Shown: positions 51,021-60,847, counted from the stretch's first letter. The stretch: DNA of 64,000 nucleotides from Nocardia huaxiensis (GCF_013744875.1 NZ_CP059399.1:4154001-4218000); one strand, 5' to 3'. The notes: a model not told the origin generated them from the letters alone. Numbers and translations are program-made.

Positions 51021-52562
51021 ATGAGCCCCCACGAGGCCACCTTCGTGGCCCACGCACTGTCTCTCACCGCTCTGCACGGTCCCGGCCCCTGGCCGGATGA
51101 CGGATATCCGCTCCCGGATGAAAAACCGCGTGAGCCAGGTGAATTCGTTTTTCCCAGCATTGTTCGCGACGGTGTCGGCACCCACCACATGAGTGCCGAA
51201 GCGAATCCGGTGACGGACCTGGCCGACCACGTTGTCGCGCACCTCGAAGATCCGAGCCCGCTGCTTGGGCTGCTGTCCGGCGTGGAAGCCCTGCGGGTAG
51301 CGGACAACCTGGTGCAGGAAATGCTGTCTCGCCGGGTTCCGCGCGAAAAGCTCAGGAATGCTGCACGATTCGTGGCCGAGAATGCCACCGAGCGGGAAGT
51401 GGCCAAGCTCGGGATCATCCTATTGGGCGTCAGCGGGGACGAGCGCGACGCTGAATTGCTGGATCTGCTGGGGAGTCTCGAAGAGTTCTCGCTGTTCGCC
51501 GTTGTCGCGCTGAAGAATACGCAGCCCGATGCGCAGCGCAAGATATTCGATCTGGCGCAGCGCCTGAACGGGTGGGGGCGCATCCACGCGGTCGAGCGAT
51601 TGCGCGGCAGCACCGATCCGGAAGTCCGAGCGTGGCTGTTGCGCAGCGGGTTTCGCAATGGCGTGATGAACGAGTACCTCGCTCACCTCGCTGCCACCAC
51701 CGGTGGTCTGCACGAGGCATTGCTCGCGGATGCGGTCGATGACGAGCTGCTGGACGGGGCGGCCGACATCCTGGTGGCGCTCGCTCCCGGCGGTCCGGCG
51801 GGGAATCTGAACCACTACGACGATGCGATACCCGTCCTGGAGAGGTTCGCGGATCTGATTGCCGGGGCCGAACCCACCATCGGGCGGCTGCAGGCCGTTC
51901 TCGGCATCGGAAGCATTGTCAGGGATCAGGGTCTGTGCCTGGCCGAGGACGAGCGGGTGCGACTGAGCACCCGATACGCGGCGCTGGCGGAACCACTCCG
52001 CTGGCAGGACATCGTGTGGGCGGCGCTCGAATCGCCCGTCGAATCCGATGACGCCGCACCAGAATCGGGGAGGCTTGGGCAGTTCCGGTTCAATGCGGCG
52101 CTGTCCTGCGCCGGACAGCTCGGAATGGACGGAATGCCAAGTGCTCTCGAAAGATTGCGCGAGGACCCATACAACGCCTACGTCTGGCAGTGGGCCGTAC
52201 AGCACGCCAACGCGACGACCATCGACCAGGTCGTAGGACTCGCCGAGGAGATCCTCCCGCTGCGGCAGTTGGGTTCCGGGCCAACCGAATCGCTGGGGTT
52301 GGGCCGTGAGTATCAGGTGGACAGAGCCTTCGAGGTGGTTGTATGGGGGTTGAAGGAGCATCCCGGACGGGGTGGGGCACTGTTGGCGGTAGCGCTCACC
52401 AACCGGGTGATCCGGTCCCGGCGCGGCGCGCTCAATGCCCTGGAAGCCTGGCCGCCGGCGGCTCGTCCACCCGGGACGGCCGAGTGGGTCGCCGCAGCGG
52501 CCGAGCGTGAACCCAACTCGGATCTCCGGGCGGACATGAGGACATTCCTCGATCGGTTGTAG
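51021..52562 (+). CDS. Helical-repeat protein of unknown function
   Basis: A 513-aa soluble protein with repeated amphipathic helices spaced as in HEAT-like repeats (for example FDLAQRLNGWGRIHAVERL, then DPEVRAWLLRSGFRNGVM). No catalytic motif, signal or membrane segment. It stands between the LuxR regulator and a convergent ECF sigma gene, 3 bases from the latter's stop. Function not recognised. Confidence 0.78.
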   Translation: MSPHEATFVAHALSLTALHGPGPWPDDGYPLPDEKPREPGEFVFPSIVRDGVGTHHMSAEANPVTDLADHVVAHLEDPSPLLGLLSGVEALRVADNLVQEMLSRRVPREKLRNAARFVAENATEREVAKLGIILLGVSGDERDAELLDLLGSLEEFSLFAVVALKNTQPDAQRKIFDLAQRLNGWGRIHAVERLRGSTDPEVRAWLLRSGFRNGVMNEYLAHLAATTGGLHEALLADAVDDELLDGAADILVALAPGGPAGNLNHYDDAIPVLERFADLIAGAEPTIGRLQAVLGIGSIVRDQGLCLAEDERVRLSTRYAALAEPLRWQDIVWAALESPVESDDAAPESGRLGQFRFNAALSCAGQLGMDGMPSALERLREDPYNAYVWQWAVQHANATTIDQVVGLAEEILPLRQLGSGPTESLGLGREYQVDRAFEVVVWGLKEHPGRGGALLAVALTNRVIRSRRGALNALEAWPPAARPPGTAEWVAAAAEREPNSDLRADMRTFLDRL

Positions 52563-52565
52563 CCG

Positions 52566-53513
52566 TCAGTCCAGTTGTGGTGCGAGGCCGAAGGTCTCGA
52601 ATACCTCGGCATCCTGGAAGACGGTGACGTGGCTGATCCGCCCGCCGGTGAGCGTGAACACCTGGACGCTGTGCAGCGTGTACCCGTCCGGGCCGTGGTT
52701 GTAGGCGGCGCGGGCGGGCTGGCCGTTCGCTCCGATCGGCAGCATCCGCCAGTCGGAGCCGCGCAGGGCGAACACGCGGGCGAGGAAGTCGAGGTAGGAG
52801 GTGCGGCCGCGGTACCAGTTCAGGTACGGCGGCATCTCGAGCTCGATATCGTCGGTGAGAAGCTTTTCGAGCTCGGCCAGATCGGCTGTGCGGAAGGCTT
52901 CCACATAGCGGTCGACCACCGCCCCGCGGTCGCCGGCCTCGGAGACGTCGTCCTCGTGAATACCGTGCTCGCTCAATGTTTTTCGGGCGCGTTGCAGGGC
53001 GCTGTTGACCGCTGCGGGGGACATCTCCAGGGTGTGGGCGATATCGGCGGCGGGCCAGTCGAGGGCCTCGCGCAGGACCAGGACGGCGCGCTGGCGGGCG
53101 GGCAGGTGCTGCATGGCGGCCACCAGGGCCAGGCGCAGGCTGCCCTGGGCCACAACGGCTTCGGCGGGGTCGCTGATCAGGGCATCCGGGATGGGTTGCA
53201 GCCAGGGGATTTCGGTGCCGGGTAGCAGGGGCGACCACGGGTCGTCGCCGGGCGGGCCGCCCAATCCGGCGGGGAGCGGGCGTTTTCCGCGTTGTTCCAG
53301 CGCGGTGAGGCAGGCGTTGGTGGCGATGCGGTACAGCCAGGTGCGCAGGGAAGCCTTGCCGGCGTCGTAGCTGTCTCGTGCGCGCCAGGCCCGCAGCAGG
53401 GTTTCCTGCACCAGGTCCTCGGCGTCGTGCACGGAGCCGAGCATGCGGTAGCAATACGCCAGCAACTCCCGTCGGTACGGGTCGGTGCGGGCCGCGAAGT
53501 CCTCGCTCACCAT
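52566..53513 (-). CDS. ECF sigma factor with C-terminal SnoaL-like domain
   Basis: A 315-aa sigma factor. Region 2 is YCYRMLGSVHDAEDLVQETLLRAW in parts at residues 20-45, region 4 ALDWPAADIAHTLEMSPAAVNSALQRAR in parts at about 140-170. After a linker, residues 195-315 form a SnoaL-like barrel (VDRYVEAFRTADLAELEKLL, YRGRTSYLDFLARV). This is the SigG/SigJ-like actinobacterial group whose activity is set by the fused domain rather than a separate anti-sigma factor. It is divergent from a stand-alone SnoaL-like gene. Confidence 0.93.
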   Translation of the reverse strand: MVSEDFAARTDPYRRELLAYCYRMLGSVHDAEDLVQETLLRAWRARDSYDAGKASLRTWLYRIATNACLTALEQRGKRPLPAGLGGPPGDDPWSPLLPGTEIPWLQPIPDALISDPAEAVVAQGSLRLALVAAMQHLPARQRAVLVLREALDWPAADIAHTLEMSPAAVNSALQRARKTLSEHGIHEDDVSEAGDRGAVVDRYVEAFRTADLAELEKLLTDDIELEMPPYLNWYRGRTSYLDFLARVFALRGSDWRMLPIGANGQPARAAYNHGPDGYTLHSVQVFTLTGGRISHVTVFQDAEVFETFGLAPQLD

Positions 53514-53633
53514 GGCTGCGCTCCTCGATTCGTCCCTGCCGAACAGTTTTACGCGCCACCGATGAATCCGGCATCCCGCGCCGGTAGGTACTCGTGAGCC
53601 GCCATCCGGCGGTCACCGGACGAGGAGATCACC

Positions 53634-54038
53634 ATGACCAACGCAGTGCGCACCACCACCGACCGCGACGCCGTGCTCGACGTCATCGCGGAGCTGTACC
53701 GGGCGTGGGCCGACAATGACGCCGACGCCCTGGCCGACCTGTATCTCGAGGACGCCACCTCGATCGTGCGCGGCGCGCTCAACGACAGCCGCGAGCAGGT
53801 CCGCGCCAATATGGCACAGAATTTCGCCGGCCCGCTCAAAGGCTCACGGGTAGTGGACGAACCGGCGTTCGTGCGCTTCCCGGCCCCGGACACCGCGGTC
53901 GCGGTCGGGCGCGCCGCCATCCGGTTCGCGGGGGAGGAGCAGGTCCCCGCCGATCGCTGGGTCATCGCCACCTGGGTCCTGGTGCGCCGCGACGCCGGCT
54001 GGCGGATCGCCGCCTACCACAACGGTCCGGTGGCCTGA
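53634..54038 (+). CDS. SnoaL-like / DUF4440 family protein (SgcJ/EcaC type)
   Basis: A 134-aa single-domain protein of the cystatin-like alpha+beta barrel: AVLDVIAELYRAWADNDADAL, DLYLEDATSIVRG, WVIATWVLVRRDAGWRIAAYH. Proteins of this size bind small hydrophobic ligands or act as isomerases. It is divergent from the ECF sigma factor carrying a related fold, so the sigma factor probably controls it. GAGGAG precedes the ATG and a strong terminator follows. Confidence 0.88.
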   Translation: MTNAVRTTTDRDAVLDVIAELYRAWADNDADALADLYLEDATSIVRGALNDSREQVRANMAQNFAGPLKGSRVVDEPAFVRFPAPDTAVAVGRAAIRFAGEEQVPADRWVIATWVLVRRDAGWRIAAYHNGPVA

Positions 54039-54043
54039 ACCGG

Positions 54044-54080
54044 CGAAACCCCCTCCCGCACAGGCCGGGAGGGGGTTTCG
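54044..54080. terminator. Bidirectional terminator
   Basis: Perfect 15-bp stem CGAAACCCCCTCCCG / CGGGAGGGGGTTTCG with a 7-base loop, between the convergent SnoaL-like and L,D-transpeptidase genes; it can serve both strands. Confidence 0.88.
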
Positions 54081-54092
54081 CGGTACTGCGAC

Positions 54093-54605
54093 CTACGGTA
54101 CGACCTCGACCACGTCACCGGGGTTGAGGTAATTGAAGAACTCCCGCGCGCCGTCCGGGGTCATTCGAATGCAGCCGTGCGACTGCTTCTCGATCGGACC
54201 GATGTGGAAGGCGATGTCTCCGTTGAAGAAGATGGCGTATTCCATGGGCGCGTTGTGCATGGTGCTCCAATGGAAGGGCTTCTTGAACGCCACCTTGAAC
54301 ATGCCCGGGGGTGTCTCGTATCCGGGCATGCCGTGGGAGATGGGAGTGGGGCCGAACACGACCTTGCCGCCGTCCATCAGCCACCCCTCATTGGACGACA
54401 GGCGCAGGCATGCGCGTGCCGTCTCGCCGCAGGGGGCTGTCACCGGGGCCGGAGCACCCGGAACAATGGCCGGCACGCCCGGAATATCCGGACCTCCCGG
54501 CCACAGTGGTTCGGCCTGGGCCGGGACCGCCGCGAGTCCGGCGGTTGCGACACCGACGAAGACCGCGGAGCGGGCCGCAAAACCCAGTGAACGCTTGCTC
54601 ATCAT
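54093..54605 (-). CDS. L,D-transpeptidase (YkuD family), secreted
   Basis: A 170-aa protein with a signal peptide (residues 1-31, ending PAQA). The YkuD domain holds HGMPGYETPPGMFKVAFK and the catalytic HIGPIEKQSHGCIRM with His143 and Cys145. It lacks the immunoglobulin-like domains of LdtMt2, so it is of the short type. It would form 3-3 crosslinks in peptidoglycan or trim it. A double ATG (54605/54602) marks the start; longer frames run into upstream non-coding sequence. Confidence 0.9.
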   Translation of the reverse strand: MMSKRSLGFAARSAVFVGVATAGLAAVPAQAEPLWPGGPDIPGVPAIVPGAPAPVTAPCGETARACLRLSSNEGWLMDGGKVVFGPTPISHGMPGYETPPGMFKVAFKKPFHWSTMHNAPMEYAIFFNGDIAFHIGPIEKQSHGCIRMTPDGAREFFNYLNPGDVVEVVP

Positions 54606-54842
54606 CGAGTTTCTGACCTCTCTAGCCTTGATCCTGCCACCCTGGTGAATGCCGCCTGTCAGGGCGAAAGGACATCTCGTTGGCAAAGCATGGGACCACC
54701 TGGAGGTACCAGCGAACATTGTGACCCGAGTATTCGGAGAATCACGGCATAAACCCGCGACAGGCCGACACATGGGTGAATGTCGGCGTGCCGCACGGTA
54801 TGCCGGGCCGCCACGGCGCGCGGAACACGCGAGCGAACCGGC

Positions 54843-56012
54843 TCAGCGCACCGGTGGCAACGTCCGTTCGTTCGGGTCGGCTCCGGCGGGGATGTGCGCC
54901 CCGTTATCGGGCACATTCGGGCGCGGCGCATTGCTGGATCCGCGAATCTGCTGATCCGCAGGCGGATTGACACAGTAGTTCCAGCGCGAGAAGGTCCCGT
55001 CCTGCACCGCGTACGGCGAACCCGGTTTGGTGGAGTACAGGCACCAGGGCCGCAGCCAGATATCGATGATGGTGTGAAATTCATTGCCGTGTGCCGGAAC
55101 GCCCATGGCGTAGGTGCCCGGACCGAGGGTGGGGAACAGCGCCCGCAGCGCCGGAGTGCGCAATTGCGCGGCCCGCACGATCCGCGTCAGATTGTCGAGC
55201 AGCGCCTGAATGGGATCCATATTCCGGTCCAGCGTCCGGTCTGTGAGCGCGATCTGTTCCGGCGCTCGGTCCAGCAGCTGCCGCAGTTCCGCATTGGCGG
55301 CATTCACCTGCGCCATGAGCGTGCTCGAATTGCGGGTCAGCGTCCCGAGATCGGGCTGCGCCATAGAGGTGGTGCTGCTGATCGAGCGCAGATTGTCGAT
55401 GAGGCCGATGGTCTGCGGCAGCAGGTTGTCCAGGCCCGCCACGGCCAGCGACGCCCCGTCGATCGTGGCCTTCAGCTGTTCCTTGCCACCGCTGAGCGCG
55501 ATATCGAGCTGGTTGAGAATGACCTCGAACTTGGCCGGATCGATCTGTGCGAAAAGGTCATCCGAGTGCACCAGCGCTTCCCAGATCGGCGTGGGCGTGC
55601 CGATTCGCGCCGGATCGAACGCGATCACATCCCCATTGGCCAGATATGGGCCCGCATTCGTGCGCGGCCGGAAATCGATGTACTGCTCACCGGCCCCGGA
55701 CAGGGCCTGCACCTTGATGTCGGTGTCGGCGGGAATCCGGTACTTCTCGTCGATGTCCGCGACGGCCGCGATTCCCGCACCGCCGTCGGTGATTTCGACC
55801 TTCCGCACCGAGCCGACCCGATATCCGCGCCAGGTGACATCATTGCCGGCCTGTATCCCGCCGGAGCGGTCCAGGTGCACGGTGACCGCGTACGTCGACC
55901 CCGGCAACCGCACCCGCGCGGTATCGACCAGCAGATAGGCCGAACCGGCCACCATCAGACCCACCAGGGCGACATTCGACACCAGCGTCTTATGCTCCCG
56001 CACAAAGCTCAC
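54843..56012 (-). CDS. Orphan Mce/MlaD family protein
   Basis: A 389-aa protein from GTG 56012. An N-terminal membrane anchor (NVALVGLMVAGSAYLLVDTA, about 13-32) is followed by the MlaD/MCE domain (YAVTVHLDRSGGIQAGNDVTWRG, VGSVRKVEI, YIDFRPR) and a long helical part with a Mce C-terminal region. Mce proteins form hexameric lipid channels, normally encoded in sets of six next to yrbE permease genes. Here none of the partners is present, so it is a single copy that may join complexes encoded elsewhere. Confidence 0.9.
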   Translation of the reverse strand: MSFVREHKTLVSNVALVGLMVAGSAYLLVDTARVRLPGSTYAVTVHLDRSGGIQAGNDVTWRGYRVGSVRKVEITDGGAGIAAVADIDEKYRIPADTDIKVQALSGAGEQYIDFRPRTNAGPYLANGDVIAFDPARIGTPTPIWEALVHSDDLFAQIDPAKFEVILNQLDIALSGGKEQLKATIDGASLAVAGLDNLLPQTIGLIDNLRSISSTTSMAQPDLGTLTRNSSTLMAQVNAANAELRQLLDRAPEQIALTDRTLDRNMDPIQALLDNLTRIVRAAQLRTPALRALFPTLGPGTYAMGVPAHGNEFHTIIDIWLRPWCLYSTKPGSPYAVQDGTFSRWNYCVNPPADQQIRGSSNAPRPNVPDNGAHIPAGADPNERTLPPVR

Positions 56013-56122
56013 AGACCCGCCTCCACCGCCGACAACGGAAAAGCATTAGGTGAACAGCAAACTCATGGCGAAACTGCGGGACATCCTAGCCACGGTCGGC
56101 GGCGTGCGGTGGGAGCGGGTGC

Positions 56123-56317
56123 TTATTCGAGCAGCCGGTCGGTGGCGAGCCGGGTGCACCAGGCGGTGCGGGCGCGCAGCAGGGTGACCTGATCGGAGAC
56201 GGCGCCCCAGTGGTCGGCGGCGGTCTCGGTGACGTGGCCCGAGGTGATGCGGGCGTGCATGTACCGCGTGCGCACCCCTCGGACGAACGCGGACATGACA
56301 TGGTCTATCGCCGGCAC
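56123..56317 (-). CDS. 64-aa hypothetical protein downstream of the SARP gene
   Basis: GTG 56317 is preceded by AAGGGAGG at ideal distance, a stronger ribosome-binding site than most genes here. The product is helical with MHARITSGHVTETAADHWGA and LLRARTAWCTRLATDRLLE and ends at a TAA. The gene starts 79 bases after the SARP stop on the same strand. Helical small proteins next to SARP regulators may be WXG100-like or regulatory; no family is recognised. Confidence 0.5.
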   Translation of the reverse strand: MPAIDHVMSAFVRGVRTRYMHARITSGHVTETAADHWGAVSDQVTLLRARTAWCTRLATDRLLE

Positions 56318-56396
56318 CGTTGACCTCCCTTTCGCCGGTGTGGCGTTGACGAGGGAACAGTGCCAGGGTCCGATAAATAGCGAATAGTTGTTCGCT

Positions 56397-59270
56397 TTAG
56401 CGGTTCTCGGGGGTGGGGCTGAACAGGGTGGCCAGCGTCGGCGGCGGCAGTCCGGCCCGGCGGAAGATCTCGGCGGACTCCCGGAATTCGCGCTCGGCGG
56501 AGACGGTGTCGCCGCGCGCGGCCCGTGCCGTGGCGCGCAGGACGATGGCGCGGGCGCGGTCCACCGGGTCGGCGGCCTTGGCCAGCAGATGCAGCGCCTG
56601 GGTGGCCTCGGCCTCGGCCTCACAGGTGCGATCGGCGCGCAGGTGGATCTGGGCCAGGCGGGTGCGCGCCCAGCCCTCCCAGAGCCGCACGCCATTGCGC
56701 TGGGTGATGCGCACGGCCTCCTCGCCGAGTTCACGGGCGTGCGGATGGTCGCCGAGCATGGACCTGGTGGCGGCCAGTTCGTGGGTGGCCCAGCCCAGCG
56801 CGATCGGATTGGAGGCTTCCCGCGCCAATTCGATGGCGCGTCCGGCCACCGCCTCGGCCTCCGCGTATTGCCCCGATTCGCACAGGGTGCGGGTGGCGAG
56901 GGCGAGAATCCAGGCTTCCATGGACCGGTCGCCGAGCTCGCGGGTGAGCGCGGTGGCATTGACGAAGTGGCGGTGCGAATCCTTGGTGTTGCCGAGCCTG
57001 CGGTCGGCCACGCCGAGCAGGATCTCGGCCAGCACCTGGAGCCGGCGATCGGCGTCGTCGGTGGGCGCGGACACGCTGCGCAGATACTCCAGGCTGGCCT
57101 CCACCTCGCCCAGGCCGACCTGCAGGATGGCGCCCAGGGCGACCCGCAGGCGGCGCTCGCTCGCCGCGTCCCCTTCGCGAATAGCGGTGTGCAGCAAGGC
57201 TTTCAATGCTTCGGCGAGTTCGCGGGCGCGGGTGCCGGCATCGGTGAGCTCGCCCATGACCCACGCCAGATCCGCGGCCACCGCCAGCGCCTGACCGCCC
57301 AGCCGCGCCGCCTGCCGATGCAGTGCGATGACCACCGGGCGCTCGATATCGTTCCAGCACTGGCCGTCCGCTCCACCGGAGAACAGATGGCCCGGCACCC
57401 GGGTGGGCACGAGCAGGCGGGTGGTATTGCTGTAATCGATTGCGCTGAGCAGGTTTTTGGTGCTCGCCAGGTAGTAGTCGAGCACGCGCACCAGCACCTC
57501 GGATTCGGGCTCGCCGGGCAGCCGGCGCGCGAACAGGCGCAGCAGATCGTGGAAGCGATAGCGCCCGGCCGCGGTGGTTTCCAGCAGGCTCAGATCCACC
57601 AGGGATTCGCAGAGGTATTCGGCGTGCGCGATCGTCGTATCCAGGACGGCCGCGGCCGCGTCGGCGGGGAAGTCCGGGACGTCGGCGCGGGCCAGTGCGC
57701 GAAAAGCTCTGGCCTGCTCGGGATTCAGATGACCGTAGCCGAGCTGGAAGGCGGCGTCGACGGTGAGCTCACCGGTCTGCAGCACATCCAGGCGCTGTGA
57801 TTCGTCGGCGAGCCGGGCGGCCAGCGAGGCGATGGTCCACTGCGGGCGCACCGCCAGACGTGCGCCGACGATGCGGACCGCCAGCGGCAGGCAGGCGCAC
57901 TGTTCGATAATGGCCAGCGCCGAATCACGTTCGGCCGCAACCCGTTCGGCGCCGAGAATGCGGGTCAGCAGGGTCAGCGCCTCCGCGGTTTCCAGCACGT
58001 CGAGCCGGGTGCGCCGGACCGCAGGCAGTTCGGTGAGCGAGGAGCGGCTGGTGATGAGCACCGCGGTGCCGGGCGTACCGGGCAGCAGGGCCGCGATGTG
58101 CGCGCTGTCGCGGGCATTGTCGAGCACAATGAGAATGCGCTTGCCGGACACCAGGGTTCGCAGTTGCGCGGCGCGGTCGGCCACGGTCGGCGGGATATCG
58201 CCCTCCGCGACACCGAGCCCGCGCAGGAAGCCGCCGAGGGCGTCGCCGGGCGGCACCGGTTCGGCGTCCACGCCGCGCAGGTTCACATACAGCTGCCCGT
58301 CGGGGAAGCGCTCGCGCACCCGGTGCGCGACATGCAGGGCCAGCGTCGTCTTGCCGATGCCGCCCATACCGCCGACCGCCGAGATGGCGACCGTGCTGCC
58401 GTCCTCGGTGAGCTGTGCGGCGATCTCCTCGGCCAGTTGCGAGCGACCGGTGAAATCGGCGATGTCGGGCGGCAATTGGGCCGGGGTCTGGATGGGCCGG
58501 ACCGGCCGCTGCACCGGCGGCAGGTCGCCGCGCAGGATCCGGGTGTGCACGGCCGCGAGCTCCGGACCGGGCTCCACGCCGATCCCGTCGACCAGTGCGC
58601 GGCGGGCACGCGCGTACTCCTCGAGCGCGTCGGCCTGGCGTCCGCAGTGGTAGAGCGCGGTCATGAGCAGGGCGCGGAATCGCTCCCGCAGTGGATGCTC
58701 TTGAATCAGCGGCCCGAGTTCGGTGACCGCCTCGGTGGTGCGGCCGGTTTCGATATCCAGGGCGAGCCGGTCCTCGAGGATCGCCAGCCGCCACTGTTCG
58801 ATGCGGGCGCGCTGGCGTTCGGCATAGGGTCCGGGCAGTCCGCCCAGCGCCGCGCCCTGCCAGTGCCCGAGCGCGGTGACCAGGGTGTCGCGCGCCTTGA
58901 CCGGGTCGTCGAGGCGCAGGCGCGCGGCCTCGGCCACGTGGTCGGCCACGGTGTCGATATCGGTGCAACCCGGCGGGACTCGCAGCGCGTAGCCGTCGCC
59001 GATGGACACCAGCAGTGCGGACGGGCCGCGCATGGTGCGCTCGGGTTCGAGTTCGCGGCGCAGCTTGGCCACGTGGGTGCGCAGGGCCGGAATGGCGCGC
59101 AGTACCGGATCCTCACCCCAGATGCCCTCGACGAGTTCGGCGGCCGTGACGGCTTTGCCCTCGCGCAGCAGCAGCGCGGCCAGCACCGCGCGCCGTTGCG
59201 GTGGGCCCAGATCCAGGGGTGTGTCCCCACGCCAGGCGCGCACCTCACCCAGTACCGAAAATCTCAACAA
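56397..59270 (-). CDS. AfsR/SARP family regulator with NB-ARC and TPR domains
   Basis: A 957-aa regulator. An OmpR-type winged helix (residues 1-95) is followed by a BTAD domain (about 102-248), an NB-ARC ATPase with P-loop GGMGGIGKTT at 300-309 and LIVLDNARD as Walker B, and a TPR region (from about 620). This is the AfsR/EmbR-like layout that activates secondary metabolism or cell-wall genes. It is divergent from the DHA2 efflux gene at 59405, 134 bases away, which is its probable target. Confidence 0.93.
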   Translation of the reverse strand: MLRFSVLGEVRAWRGDTPLDLGPPQRRAVLAALLLREGKAVTAAELVEGIWGEDPVLRAIPALRTHVAKLRRELEPERTMRGPSALLVSIGDGYALRVPPGCTDIDTVADHVAEAARLRLDDPVKARDTLVTALGHWQGAALGGLPGPYAERQRARIEQWRLAILEDRLALDIETGRTTEAVTELGPLIQEHPLRERFRALLMTALYHCGRQADALEEYARARRALVDGIGVEPGPELAAVHTRILRGDLPPVQRPVRPIQTPAQLPPDIADFTGRSQLAEEIAAQLTEDGSTVAISAVGGMGGIGKTTLALHVAHRVRERFPDGQLYVNLRGVDAEPVPPGDALGGFLRGLGVAEGDIPPTVADRAAQLRTLVSGKRILIVLDNARDSAHIAALLPGTPGTAVLITSRSSLTELPAVRRTRLDVLETAEALTLLTRILGAERVAAERDSALAIIEQCACLPLAVRIVGARLAVRPQWTIASLAARLADESQRLDVLQTGELTVDAAFQLGYGHLNPEQARAFRALARADVPDFPADAAAAVLDTTIAHAEYLCESLVDLSLLETTAAGRYRFHDLLRLFARRLPGEPESEVLVRVLDYYLASTKNLLSAIDYSNTTRLLVPTRVPGHLFSGGADGQCWNDIERPVVIALHRQAARLGGQALAVAADLAWVMGELTDAGTRARELAEALKALLHTAIREGDAASERRLRVALGAILQVGLGEVEASLEYLRSVSAPTDDADRRLQVLAEILLGVADRRLGNTKDSHRHFVNATALTRELGDRSMEAWILALATRTLCESGQYAEAEAVAGRAIELAREASNPIALGWATHELAATRSMLGDHPHARELGEEAVRITQRNGVRLWEGWARTRLAQIHLRADRTCEAEAEATQALHLLAKAADPVDRARAIVLRATARAARGDTVSAEREFRESAEIFRRAGLPPPTLATLFSPTPENR

Positions 59271-59404
59271 ACCGACCTCCCCGTCCGGCAGTGTAGAGGG
59301 GTGTCGAATGCGTTGATTCGGCGACTATTCACCACCGATCCCCGCCCTCCATCGTGGAATATCGGCCCGGCTCCGGGCCGGTCGCACACTCCGGGGGAGG
59401 GGAT

Positions 59405-60811
59405 ATGTCTCATCGGGCATCCGACGAGGTCGCGCATGGTGGCACGGGACCGGTGCTGCTGATTGTCTGCGCGGCATCATTTCTCACATTTTTGGACGTT
59501 TCAGTCGTCAATATCGCCTTTCCCAGCATTTCGGAATCCTTTTCGGCCACACCCGAATCGATGCTCACCTGGGTGGTCAGTGGATACAGCGTCACATTCG
59601 CGGCCGGACTGGCACCCGCCGGACGGCTGGCCGATGTTATCGGCCGCGGACGGCTTTTCCTGCTGGGGCTCGCCGCGTTCGTGCTGACTTCGCTGGCGTG
59701 CGCGGTCGCGCCGACCGCGGAACTGCTCATCGGGGCGCGGCTGCTGCAGGGGATCGCGGCGGCGGTCGTGGTGCCGGCGTCCATCGGACTGCTGCTGGGG
59801 GCCATCGAACCGGCCAAACGTGCCGGGGCGATCGGGACCTGGACGGCCACCAACGGTCTGGGCGCGGTGCTCGGGCCGGTGCTGGGCGGGCTGCTGGTCG
59901 ATCAGTTCGGCTGGCGGGCCATCTTCGCGATCAATATTCCGGTGGGAATCGCCTTGGTGGCGGCCGCCTTCCGGCTGATTCCGCAGGATCGGCCGGCGGT
60001 GCGCGGGCCGCTGCCGGACGCGGTGGGCGCGCTCTGTTTCGCGACCGCGACCGGTGCCATCGTGGCCGCCGTGACGCGCGGGCAGGACTGGGGCTGGAGC
60101 TCGCCGCTGACCACGAGCCTGCTGCTCGGCGGGCTGGCGCTGCTGCTGTACTCGCTGCTGCGGGCGCGCACGCATCGCAGCCCGGCGGTAGATCTACAGC
60201 TGTGGCGGGTCGGGCTGTTCGCGCGCACCAGCCTCGCCTCGGCGATCATTGGGCTCGCCCTGTTCGCGCACATGCTCATGGGGCCGATCTTCCTGGCAAC
60301 CATCTGGCACTACTCGGTCATCAAGGCCTCCTTCGTGCTGACCATCGCGGCGGTGGCGGCCATGATCACCTCGGTGATCGTCGGCAAGATCGGCACACCC
60401 GACAATGCGGGACGCCTATCCGCGGTGGGCGCACTGCTTTTCGCGGGCGGGGCGGCGGTGCTGGGCACCAATGCGCTCACCGAGACCGAACGCCTGTGGA
60501 CCGTCTGGGCGCCCGCGGCCGCCGTCATCGGCTTCGGAATCGGTTTGGCCTTCGCGTCTCTCGGCATCTGCGCCTCGGCGGCCATCCCCGAGGAGAAGTT
60601 CGCGGCCGGGCTCGGCATGAACTTCACCGTGCGGCAGGTCGGCGGGGGACTGGGCATCGCGATTCTCGCGGCCATCGTCTCCGCCAATGGCGTGCATCTC
60701 ATGGACGCGGTGCACGAGCTGTACCGGGTCGAGGCCGTGGTGCTGCTGCTGGCGGCGCCGCTGTGCCTGACGCTCAAGCCCGCCAAGGCAATTCAGCAGG
60801 TGCCCGCCTGA
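59405..60811 (+). CDS. DHA2-family (EmrB/QacA-like) drug efflux transporter
   Basis: A 468-aa transporter with about 14 membrane segments. Motif C-like GLGAVLGPVLGGLLVDQFGWR, motif D1 LDVSVVNIAFPSI and motif A GRLADVIGRGRLF identify the DHA2 group. It would export lipophilic compounds by proton antiport. ATG 59405 follows GGGGGAGGGG. Divergent from the SARP regulator. Confidence 0.93.
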   Translation: MSHRASDEVAHGGTGPVLLIVCAASFLTFLDVSVVNIAFPSISESFSATPESMLTWVVSGYSVTFAAGLAPAGRLADVIGRGRLFLLGLAAFVLTSLACAVAPTAELLIGARLLQGIAAAVVVPASIGLLLGAIEPAKRAGAIGTWTATNGLGAVLGPVLGGLLVDQFGWRAIFAINIPVGIALVAAAFRLIPQDRPAVRGPLPDAVGALCFATATGAIVAAVTRGQDWGWSSPLTTSLLLGGLALLLYSLLRARTHRSPAVDLQLWRVGLFARTSLASAIIGLALFAHMLMGPIFLATIWHYSVIKASFVLTIAAVAAMITSVIVGKIGTPDNAGRLSAVGALLFAGGAAVLGTNALTETERLWTVWAPAAAVIGFGIGLAFASLGICASAAIPEEKFAAGLGMNFTVRQVGGGLGIAILAAIVSANGVHLMDAVHELYRVEAVVLLLAAPLCLTLKPAKAIQQVPA

Positions 60812-60847
60812 CGCTCCGGCGGCGCATTCGAAAAAATGGGTGGCGCG

